Part shown: piece after piece, positions 35,543 through 42,439 of the stretch
Layout: every line of letters begins with the position of its first letter
Position numbering within the stretch: position 1 is the stretch's first letter
From: CAZPQM01 sp964588995
GTDB lineage: Bacteria > Pseudomonadota > Alphaproteobacteria > Rickettsiales > UBA8987
Direction of reading: 5' to 3'
Length of the DNA: 55,135 nt
Assembly (NCBI GenBank): GCA_964588995.1
Contig: CAZPQM010000014.1
Coordinates: 1-55,135 of the forward strand
Position numbers and translations under genes: made by a program
The notes under the pieces: generated by a model
Told to the model about the DNA's origin: nothing
Database searches by the model: none
Seen by the model: only the letters and a program-made list of their open reading frames with translations

Positions 35543-36853
35543 TTAAAACTGCCATCCCAGTGATGTAAGCAGTCGATGATTACTGTAATCAAAATTCGGC
35601 AAATTTGATTTTACATTATTATATTGATATCCGATATTTACTAAAAAATTGTGGGGTAACTGCTTTGTCAGGCTAAATGCAATAATACGTTCATAATCAT
35701 TTCGCGTTTTGGACAACGTAATCAGTGAGTCGGGACCGTCGTAATTTGTCCAACGTGCACGGCTGTTAATGTTTCCACTCAATGTTTCTGCAAATAAATG
35801 TGTATAACTTATCCCTACTTCATATCGATCGTAATCGTAAAACTCTTCATGCGTATTTTCGCGACGTAGCATGATACTGCTATTCAAAATATCTTTTTTA
35901 GTCAACGCATGCATTAGTGACAGGGTATTCTGAACTGCATGTCCGGAACGAAGTGAAAGCAGCGGCGAGGTAACTGAATTGACAAATCGCCTGTTTTCAA
36001 GCACTAAGTTATTCGTGACTTGAGTTTTATCAGTCCACTGGTGTAATAATCTAAAACCGAGCGTTCCGAGATTCAGATATTCCTCACCGTCAAGTTCAAC
36101 CCGATTGTAGCCGACCTGCATACCAAATTGCACCTTCGCCGGCATATATTGAATAGTTGGCCCTGTTTTAAATCCGAGTATACGGAGCTCGAGTTGTGGC
36201 AGCTTAGCCTGTTCTGTCTCAAACACATTCACGGCGCTTATCCACTTGCTCTGTAACGTCTTATCTCCATACAATTTCCATTGATGCGATAACGAGGCAT
36301 TCAAAAACACGTGACCGTCACGCTCATCAGGCGCATTGAGTTCCCTGAGCTGATCCTGAATCAAGACGAGTTCATCATTAGGTACCGCGCTAGCGTTTGT
36401 ATCATAGTTAAAACCGGTAAAGAGGCTGCCGGTAAAATTATGCCGCTTATCTGCTTCGTCAAGTTGCTGCATGACGTGCTGGATATTGGAACGGACCTGC
36501 GGGGGGGTGGCTGGTTTATCCAAAACTTCGCGAAAAAGAATGCGCGCCTCACGAAGCTGATTGGATTTTGCTAGCAACAAGCCTAAATCAAGCTTTACAC
36601 GATCCAAGGAGGGATTTTCCTCCAACATCATTTGATATGCTGCAACCGCTTCGGAAACATTACCTGATTTTTCAGCCGCTTTTGCATAAGCATAATACGT
36701 ATCAAGGTCGGCGTCACCGTTGTATATCACCGACTTTAGTAACTCAAAATCTGAAGCGTTCTGGATTGCATGACCATCGGCAGCTGTCACATCATCTGCG
36801 AAAAACGTAACTAGCAGTATTACAGCAGCTACTGTTAGCGTTTTTATCTGCAT
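35543..36853 (-). CDS. Slam-like outer-membrane protein (TPR plus beta-barrel)
   Basis: From ATG 36853 the protein has 436 residues. A signal peptide ends near DDVTA, TPR-like helices fill about residues 25-140 (AEKSGNVSEAVAAYQMMLEENP and LLLAKSNQLREARILFREVL units), and the remaining 290 residues are alternating beta strands ending in an aromatic C-terminus (LGWQF), typical of outer-membrane barrels. This architecture is that of surface lipoprotein assembly modulators (Slam, DUF560) of type XI secretion. It lies directly downstream of a gene whose product ends in a TbpB-like barrel, the usual Slam cargo domain. Assignment rests on architecture and context, because I cannot align it. Confidence 0.75.
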   Translation of the reverse strand: MQIKTLTVAAVILLVTFFADDVTAADGHAIQNASDFELLKSVIYNGDADLDTYYAYAKAAEKSGNVSEAVAAYQMMLEENPSLDRVKLDLGLLLAKSNQLREARILFREVLDKPATPPQVRSNIQHVMQQLDEADKRHNFTGSLFTGFNYDTNASAVPNDELVLIQDQLRELNAPDERDGHVFLNASLSHQWKLYGDKTLQSKWISAVNVFETEQAKLPQLELRILGFKTGPTIQYMPAKVQFGMQVGYNRVELDGEEYLNLGTLGFRLLHQWTDKTQVTNNLVLENRRFVNSVTSPLLSLRSGHAVQNTLSLMHALTKKDILNSSIMLRRENTHEEFYDYDRYEVGISYTHLFAETLSGNINSRARWTNYDGPDSLITLSKTRNDYERIIAFSLTKQLPHNFLVNIGYQYNNVKSNLPNFDYSNHRLLTSLGWQF

Positions 36854-36859
36854 GCACAT

Positions 36860-36867
36860 CCCCTCCC
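36860..36867 (-). promoter_or_regulatory. Shine-Dalgarno deciding the Slam-like gene start
   Basis: GGGAGGGG on the minus strand precedes two ATGs, at 36859 and 36853. The spacing of the core to ATG 36853 is about 7 bases, while the first ATG would be almost touching. The downstream ATG gives a proper signal peptide (MQIKTLTVAAVILLV). Confidence 0.6.
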
Positions 36868-36978
36868 TGCTTTTAATTATAGCGGGAATTATGGATAGTC
36901 GCAAAAAAATATACTGCCAGCGTTTTTTAATAGAAAATTAAGACCTTAAGTGTATTCCCTTTGCATCAGTAAACACAC

Positions 36979-39900
36979 TTATCTGACACCATAGTAGACG
37001 CCCGTATGCAATTCAGTTCCGGTATTGACGTGGTAGTTCCCGCCAATATTTTCTGCATTTGGTCCGAATAATGCGCCGTGTGTCGTTCCTTTAATGCCTC
37101 CGCTGTAATTCATGCCATCATACTCGTATAAATCTGCATTGAAGGTAGCATCACCCGTTGTTGCTATGGGGACACCGGTAGCTATCACATTAGCATCAAA
37201 ACCATATTGTGCGCCGGATTGAACCAAATCCAGTTCAAGAACTTTACGGTTCGGAATATCAACGGAAGCGGCAAAATCGCCCTGCGTGTAAACCGAGGTG
37301 TTGTTACCATAATCTTTTACACCAAACGTTTTACCTGTATAATTCACTACCCCTAAACCGTCCAGTGTTCCTAGCGATAGATCCTGCGTGGGATCCCCGG
37401 CCACATAAGGTATTGCAGGCATATAATCCGTGGAGCCGGCATTTATATCGTCACGTTTAATTTCTGCAGCCCAAATACCCCAGTGTACAAAATCACACGC
37501 CGAACATTCCAGAGCGGCGTTCGTTGAAACTGCATTGCCGGAGACAATAAAACCATTGACATCCTGACCGACTCTTTCATCAGGTGTGCCTGCCGGATCG
37601 AAAGTCTGCGTGCGCTGGGCGGCGGCATAGCCGTCATCAGTAATATAAACGGACCTTGCGGCATTACCGAAATCCCCCTTAATTTCCTGTGCGACACCGG
37701 TAACATCCTGCATTTCTATAGACGCTGAAATGGTGCTATTAACTTCGTCCGTTTGAATACTAACTTGAGAAATATCAGAACTCTTATAATGTACGTAATC
37801 ACCGGACATTGCCGTATCAGGACGCACGATACCTGCTGCAAACCCGCGTATTTCACGGCTGGAGCGAGATACTGTTCCCGGGCCGTTGGTTTCCGCCGTA
37901 TCCCTTACCATCGGCTGGCGGAAGCGCTCACCCAGAAAACCTGCATTGTCGATGTTTGTATCTGTATTTTCTGCAGGGTCATTAGTAAGAATACCTCCTA
38001 CCATAAACCCATCTATCTCGCCATCAGAAGAGCCATAGATGCGATCCGAATTTACTCGCATGACACCGAATTTCGGCGTTTCTGCTATGTTATCATCTAA
38101 GGCAAAGTGATACACATTACCCTGCATGGCGACATTATTGCCCACGTTAACTGAACCAAATGCTAATTTGAGTGATATAGAGCTGATTGGATCAAATTCC
38201 CCCGAAATGAACTGTTGGTTATCCCAATCTACTGCAAGGCCATAGTTAGGTGCATCGTTAAGCGTTGTATCTAAAAAGAAATTGTTCAACAACCCGTCAT
38301 CCGCGGCCGTGTAAACAAAAAAACCATAATCTTCACTACTGTACGCACCAAAATAAGCATCATTCAAATTCGGCAATGCATCAAAAAAGTCTATGCCGGA
38401 CAAAGCCGTTTTTTCGGCATCTTCCATTTGCCTCCCAAAAACAAGATGATATCGTGGAGCACCTGCATCCTGTCTGAGATAGTACGCATACATACTTTGA
38501 CTCGGCCCGACAAAGGCTGCACCACGGTCAAAACTCACGCCATCAATATCAATCGGCGCTGTTGCAATATTATAGACATTACCTTGCGTATCAGTTGCTG
38601 AACCATCATCCAGACGGCTAAAGCCTGTTGTACCGGGCTCAAGCAGATAGGCATTAGACGCAGCGCTTAAGGGCGTTCCTGTTACATCCTGTAATTCAAT
38701 ATTAAACGCATTAGCGCCTGTGTTGGTGTCACTCTCGCGTGTAATTGCAATCAACCCAGGTGTTTTCGTGCCCGAGTCAATGAATTGTAAGCGCTCACCC
38801 GTAATAGGCTGTGGCAAAGGTGGATTACCCCCACCCGTAGTGCCGCCGCCCGTACCGCTACTTGCATTATCGTTCGTATCATCCGACGTTGTATCATCCG
38901 ACGTTGTATCATCCGTAATTTCCCCAGTCGTATTACGGTTATCATCCGTTGTCGTATTACCGTTTTCGTCTGGTGTATCATCCGTCGTAGACGCAATAAT
39001 CTCTTGGTTGCGCTCTTCAACCGTACTTTCTCTATTTGTTTCAGTCGTCGTAGTGGTTATATCGGAAATTAAACCCTCAGTAGAAACTGTATCGTTCGCA
39101 CCGGTATCTAACGCAGCAATCTGTGTATTACCAGCCGAGCCATCAATGCCCATGCCAAGTCCGTCCGATTCGATAGCTTCGCCTGCTATTACATCCGTTG
39201 CACTTCCCGCAGTTTCTGTGTCTTGATCAACATTTGCAGCATCCGCAGACTCCGGTTCCTGTGTGTCTGCACTTACCCCGCTGGCATCATCAGATGCGGT
39301 GTCTTGAGTTTGACTTTCGCTTTCCTGCTCTGAAGAGCCTGCACTCTCTGTATTGCTCTGATTACCTGAATCACCATCACCCGACGAAGCTTCATTTTCC
39401 CCCGCCTCATCCGAATCCTCCGAAGTGCCCAACAACTGATCTATCTTATCCTCTGTAGGAGCGTCTTCTGCGCCACCTCCTGCAGGTGCCGTAACATTCA
39501 ACATGTTATTTTTTCGGGAAAGCTGCTGCACATTAACTTTAACCGGTGGTGTTGGCGCTGCGCCAAACTGCGGCACCGAAATGGCTGAACCGGGAACCGT
39601 AGTAGACACGGTCTCGCCATTCAGTCCAGTCAGCGTCATTTCTTCACCATACACAAAGGTTGCATCTGTACCGCCTGTCGACGCATTATGTTCAATCATC
39701 GTAATGCCGCCTCGAATCCCGATGGTGGCAGAGGGCGTTTTAATCTCAACAGCTTCTTTCTTGGATAAAGCGCCGCCGATAAAGCGAAGCGTACCTTTGA
39801 CCGCCTTTAATGTCATTTCTCCTTGCGAAGTGGCGGGATCGTATACAAATTTATCGATAACAAGACTGGAATTAGGCCCTACCGTAACCGTGGATTTATC

Positions 39901-40146
39901 CGCAAATATAACCTGAGTGTTTCCATTCGCATCTGTTATGATCGTATCCTCAAACATGACCGGATGGTTGATTTTTATCGTTTTTGTAGCACCCTTCTGC
40001 GGTTTTAAAGATACAAGGGGATTCACTGCGCCAACGACACCAATTTTGTCAGTATTTAAGGCGGCTTGGGCCGCCCCTGATAGTAAAAGCGCTGAGAACG
40101 TGGATATGACGCACAGACCTGCATTTATTTTACGGTATTTTTTCAT
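36979..40146 (-). CDS. FecR-domain protein with TbpB-like C-terminal barrel
   Basis: This exported protein of 1055 residues begins with a signal peptide (to about residue 28, GAAQA). A FecR domain follows (about 35-190: GVVGAVNPLVSL, FADKSTVTVGPNSSLVID, IKTPSATIGIRGG). A disordered acidic Ser/Thr/Asp region (about 225-445) has short repeats such as TSDDTTSDDT. The rest is beta-rich, with two long segments, and the last 160 residues show the TbpB-like barrel pattern: HWGIWAAE, IPYVAGDPTQDL, VNYTGKTFGV, FNADLYEYDG and HGALFGPNAENIGGNY. No lipobox is visible, so it may be non-lipidated. It lies between the TPR gene and the Slam-like gene on the same strand. No sigma-70/ECF gene is near, unlike classical FecR. 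Confidence 0.8.
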   Translation of the reverse strand: MKKYRKINAGLCVISTFSALLLSGAAQAALNTDKIGVVGAVNPLVSLKPQKGATKTIKINHPVMFEDTIITDANGNTQVIFADKSTVTVGPNSSLVIDKFVYDPATSQGEMTLKAVKGTLRFIGGALSKKEAVEIKTPSATIGIRGGITMIEHNASTGGTDATFVYGEEMTLTGLNGETVSTTVPGSAISVPQFGAAPTPPVKVNVQQLSRKNNMLNVTAPAGGGAEDAPTEDKIDQLLGTSEDSDEAGENEASSGDGDSGNQSNTESAGSSEQESESQTQDTASDDASGVSADTQEPESADAANVDQDTETAGSATDVIAGEAIESDGLGMGIDGSAGNTQIAALDTGANDTVSTEGLISDITTTTTETNRESTVEERNQEIIASTTDDTPDENGNTTTDDNRNTTGEITDDTTSDDTTSDDTNDNASSGTGGGTTGGGNPPLPQPITGERLQFIDSGTKTPGLIAITRESDTNTGANAFNIELQDVTGTPLSAASNAYLLEPGTTGFSRLDDGSATDTQGNVYNIATAPIDIDGVSFDRGAAFVGPSQSMYAYYLRQDAGAPRYHLVFGRQMEDAEKTALSGIDFFDALPNLNDAYFGAYSSEDYGFFVYTAADDGLLNNFFLDTTLNDAPNYGLAVDWDNQQFISGEFDPISSISLKLAFGSVNVGNNVAMQGNVYHFALDDNIAETPKFGVMRVNSDRIYGSSDGEIDGFMVGGILTNDPAENTDTNIDNAGFLGERFRQPMVRDTAETNGPGTVSRSSREIRGFAAGIVRPDTAMSGDYVHYKSSDISQVSIQTDEVNSTISASIEMQDVTGVAQEIKGDFGNAARSVYITDDGYAAAQRTQTFDPAGTPDERVGQDVNGFIVSGNAVSTNAALECSACDFVHWGIWAAEIKRDDINAGSTDYMPAIPYVAGDPTQDLSLGTLDGLGVVNYTGKTFGVKDYGNNTSVYTQGDFAASVDIPNRKVLELDLVQSGAQYGFDANVIATGVPIATTGDATFNADLYEYDGMNYSGGIKGTTHGALFGPNAENIGGNYHVNTGTELHTGVYYGVR
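38866..38914. repeat. Short tandem repeats in the FecR-protein linker
   Basis: The 15-base unit GTATCATCCGACGTT occurs about three times in a row, and related shorter units continue to about 38990, encoding the Asp/Thr-rich stretch TSDDTTSDDT. Length variation between strains would be easy here without changing frame. Confidence 0.6.
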
Positions 40147-40175
40147 ACTTCCCTCTCCCTCATTCTCCTGCCGCT

Positions 40176-40553
40176 TTACATTTTGGCAAGGAACGCTTCT
40201 GCTTTTTTGGCGAGCTCTCCCTGCCCGCTGGATGCTTCCACCACTTCAGCAAAGTAAATTTTTGCCATGTCGTAGGATTTCAAATTGTAGTACATTTCAC
40301 CCAGTTTTAATTTCAGCTTGGTCAAATTAGGATTAAACATCAAAAGACGCTCAAGAGGAGGTATCGCCGCCTCGTAATCCTTTATGGCAATGGCGAGGCG
40401 CGCATATTCCAAAGTGAGATCAACGTTAGAAGGCTCCTCATACATACGCTGAAATGCTGCTTCGAACTGCTGCTCAAGTGATGCCTCTGCTCGTACTGAC
40501 TGCGGTAGAATCAAAACCGTGATACAAAATATAATCGCGACCCTGCCAAGCAC
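40176..40553 (-). CDS. Small exported TPR protein
   Basis: This 125-residue protein has an N-terminal signal peptide (ending VRAEA, about residue 23). Three TPR-like helix pairs follow (NVDLTLEYARLAIAIKDYEAA, LERLLMFNPNLTKLKLKLGE and YYNLKSYDMAKIYFAEVVEA). It is periplasmic and probably a protein-interaction module. It is the first gene of the unit that continues into the FecR/TbpB-like gene after 29 bases. Its TPR units resemble the N-terminal TPR part of the Slam-like protein, and a chaperone or adaptor role for the FecR protein is an inference. Confidence 0.75.
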   Translation of the reverse strand: MLGRVAIIFCITVLILPQSVRAEASLEQQFEAAFQRMYEEPSNVDLTLEYARLAIAIKDYEAAIPPLERLLMFNPNLTKLKLKLGEMYYNLKSYDMAKIYFAEVVEASSGQGELAKKAEAFLAKM

Positions 40554-40712
40554 CTCAACCTCCCCTATTATTCTTATTTATTATACGCTTGTTACTTATT
40601 TACGCAAAGCACTTTCAATTCGAATTCGTTTCAAATGCAAACTAAAGCTAGTAGTTGCATGTTATGTTCCACACGGTTATTGCTAGTATGAAATTAAACG
40701 GAGCTATCGATT
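40554..40712. promoter_or_regulatory. Divergent control region between TPR and cNMP-binding genes
   Basis: These 159 AT-rich bases separate the divergent units and must hold both promoters. An imperfect inverted repeat, ATGCAA (40635-40640) and TTGCAT (40655-40660), and the palindrome CGAATTCG (40621-40628) are visible. Neither fits the CRP consensus. Their role as operators is speculative. Confidence 0.35.
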
Positions 40713-41072
40713 ATGCTTGAAAGCATTAACCCTGAAAAGTTTGAAGCCGGTACGGTTTTTTTCAAAGAGGGCGACCCTCCCGGTAACGTGTACCTTATAC
40801 AACAGGGAGAAGTCGATATAATAAAAGAACTCGGAGGAAGTGAAAAAATCCTTAAAACTGTAGGGTGGAACGATATTTTTGGAGAGATGGCACTTGTAGA
40901 TAGTCGCCCGCGCTCCGCAACCGCGCGGGCCAAAACGGAAGTGTGGTGCTACGAAATCAGCCGAGATATGTTCGAGACAAAGCTTAATGAAATCGATCCG
41001 TTCATGCAGGGAGTTTACCGAGCCTTAACGAAACTCATTCGCGAACTAACCGTCCAGCGGTTAGATCATTAG
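40713..41072 (+). CDS. Stand-alone cyclic-nucleotide-binding domain protein 1
   Basis: This 119-residue protein is nothing but a cNMP-binding beta-roll: FFKEGDPPGNVYLIQQGEVD, then the phosphate-binding cassette FGEMALVDSRPRSATA with Glu58 and Arg67 in place, then a short helical end. There is no DNA-binding HTH, channel or kinase domain. It is therefore probably a cAMP receptor acting through protein contacts. The start ATG has GGAG 9 bases upstream. The paralogous gene follows after 2 bases. The nearby CHASE2 cyclase is the likely source of its ligand. Confidence 0.88.
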   Translation: MLESINPEKFEAGTVFFKEGDPPGNVYLIQQGEVDIIKELGGSEKILKTVGWNDIFGEMALVDSRPRSATARAKTEVWCYEISRDMFETKLNEIDPFMQGVYRALTKLIRELTVQRLDH

Positions 41073-41074
41073 CA

Positions 41075-41470
41075 ATGGACAGCTTTTCCAGTTTCTATTC
41101 TGTCTCTTATAAGCCCGGTCAGGTTATATTTGAAGAGGGCGAACGGGGAACGGCAGTCTATCTTATTAAAGAAGGAGAAGTAGAGATTACTAAAGTGATT
41201 GATGGTAAAACCATTAAAATTGCTACCATGACTAACAATAATGTGTTTGGAGAAATGGCTTTTCTGGACAAACAGCCCCGCTCCGGTACGGCTACTGCAG
41301 TCGCTGATACAGTATGTTACCGCATTGACTCATTTGATTTTAAGGGGCGGGTAGACAAATTAGACCCCTTTATGAAGGCGCTTTTTCGCGTAATGGCCGG
41401 GCATATTCGCGCGATGAATGAACGAGTGGCTAAACTAGAAGCAAAGTACGGCCCTTTGGAAGAGGAGTAA
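41075..41470 (+). CDS. Stand-alone cyclic-nucleotide-binding domain protein 2
   Basis: This second single-domain cNMP-binding protein (131 residues) is similar in layout to the preceding one. IFEEGERGTAVYLIKEGEVE is followed by the cassette FGEMAFLDKQPRSGTA with Glu60 and Arg69, so ligand binding should be retained. The C-terminal 30 residues are a charged helix (NERVAKLEAKYGP) not seen in the first protein. It is co-transcribed with the first gene, two bases apart, probably a tandem duplication. It converges on the MBL hydrolase gene after 8 bases. Confidence 0.88.
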   Translation: MDSFSSFYSVSYKPGQVIFEEGERGTAVYLIKEGEVEITKVIDGKTIKIATMTNNNVFGEMAFLDKQPRSGTATAVADTVCYRIDSFDFKGRVDKLDPFMKALFRVMAGHIRAMNERVAKLEAKYGPLEEE

Positions 41471-41478
41471 GCTGCTAT

Positions 41479-42309
41479 TTACAACTTAACAACATCCCCT
41501 TCTTTAGAAACAAAAGCCGCTTTTCGTTTTTCAGCCAGCTTTTCAGCGCGCTCGTCAAGCGCATCATCGTTAAGACCCGGATCATGATGGAATAACGCCA
41601 GTTGCTTAACTTCTGCTGCATCCGCTAAACGCACTGCCTGCTGCCATGTCGAATGGCCCCAGCCGATATACTGGTTAAAGCCTTCATCATCATAGGTGGA
41701 ATCGTAAATAAATAAGTCACAACCATCAATAAACTCGATAAGCTTCTTATCGAGTTGCCCGGGCTCATGTTCAATATCCGTAATATAGCAGACTGACTTG
41801 CCTTCGAAGGTTAGCCTGTATCCGGTTGCTCTGTCAGGATGAGGGAGGCTACAGGTTTCTATCGTTATCCCATTACTATTCAGGCCGTTATTTTGAATGG
41901 TCTCTCCGGATACAAAATCATTGAATTCAACTTGACTGGCAACATCGAGTATAGTCATCGGAAAAACAGGGGATTGCATAAGATGCGATACCACCTGCTG
42001 CACGGTTCGTTCCGGCATAAGATGTCCGGCCCACAGCGCCACGTTCGCGTTCCTATTATAAAGCGGCTTAAATAAGGGCAACCCCTGAATATGATCGATA
42101 TGGGTATGGCTTAAAAAAATATCCATATGGATAATATCCGTTTTCTCACCGAGAGGGTAAATGCCGGTACCGGCATCGAAAATCACTTGCCGTCCACCAC
42201 AGCGGACTTCTACGCATGACGTATTACCACCATATTTAATGGTGCTGGGCCCCGGTCTGGGCACAGTTCCCCTCACTCCCCAAAACGTCACTGTAATTGA
42301 ATTATCCAT
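41479..42309 (-). CDS. MBL-fold metallohydrolase, cyclic phosphodiesterase-like
   Basis: This 276-residue hydrolase starts TFWGVRGTVPRPGPSTIKYG, the entry motif of a PhnP/RNase Z-related branch of the metallo-beta-lactamase fold. The zinc motif LSHTHIDHIQG gives H68, H70, D72 and H73. Later ligands lie in LPHPDRATGY, YITDIEH and LFHHDP. The branch includes enzymes that open cyclic phosphodiesters, and it is often seen near cNMP-binding domains. Hydrolysis of cAMP is a suggestion based on context, not shown. It is cytosolic and convergent with the cNMP-binding pair, and is the last gene of the block that starts with the CHASE2 cyclase. Confidence 0.8.
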   Translation of the reverse strand: MDNSITVTFWGVRGTVPRPGPSTIKYGGNTSCVEVRCGGRQVIFDAGTGIYPLGEKTDIIHMDIFLSHTHIDHIQGLPLFKPLYNRNANVALWAGHLMPERTVQQVVSHLMQSPVFPMTILDVASQVEFNDFVSGETIQNNGLNSNGITIETCSLPHPDRATGYRLTFEGKSVCYITDIEHEPGQLDKKLIEFIDGCDLFIYDSTYDDEGFNQYIGWGHSTWQQAVRLADAAEVKQLALFHHDPGLNDDALDERAEKLAEKRKAAFVSKEGDVVKL

Positions 42310-42379
42310 ACAATGAGGCTAAAGGATAAGTAATTGGCTCGCAAAGAAAAGCTGTTCGAGGTGCAGAATAAAATAATTT

Positions 42380-42408
42380 CTTGAAACTAAGTGTGACAAT
42401 TCATATCT
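42380..42408 (+). promoter_or_regulatory. Heat-shock (RpoH-type) promoter of clpB
   Basis: CTTGAAA (42380-42386) and CATATCT (42402-42408) are separated by 15 bases. This resembles the sigma-32 consensus (CTTGAAA, then a CCCCATnT-type -10). It lies 32 bases before the clpB ATG, as expected for a heat-inducible chaperone gene. The -10 element lacks the full run of C residues. Confidence 0.65.
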
Positions 42409-42439
42409 GTAATTTAAGATAGCATAAGGAAACAACACA

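Noticed and set aside
36979..40146. Classical FecR anti-sigma regulator
   Set aside because: The protein has a signal peptide and no cytosolic domain, no ECF sigma gene is adjacent, and it ends in a barrel-like domain.
40554..40712. CRP-type binding site in the divergent region
   Set aside because: No TGTGA-N6-TCACA-like sequence is present. The inverted repeat there has a different core.
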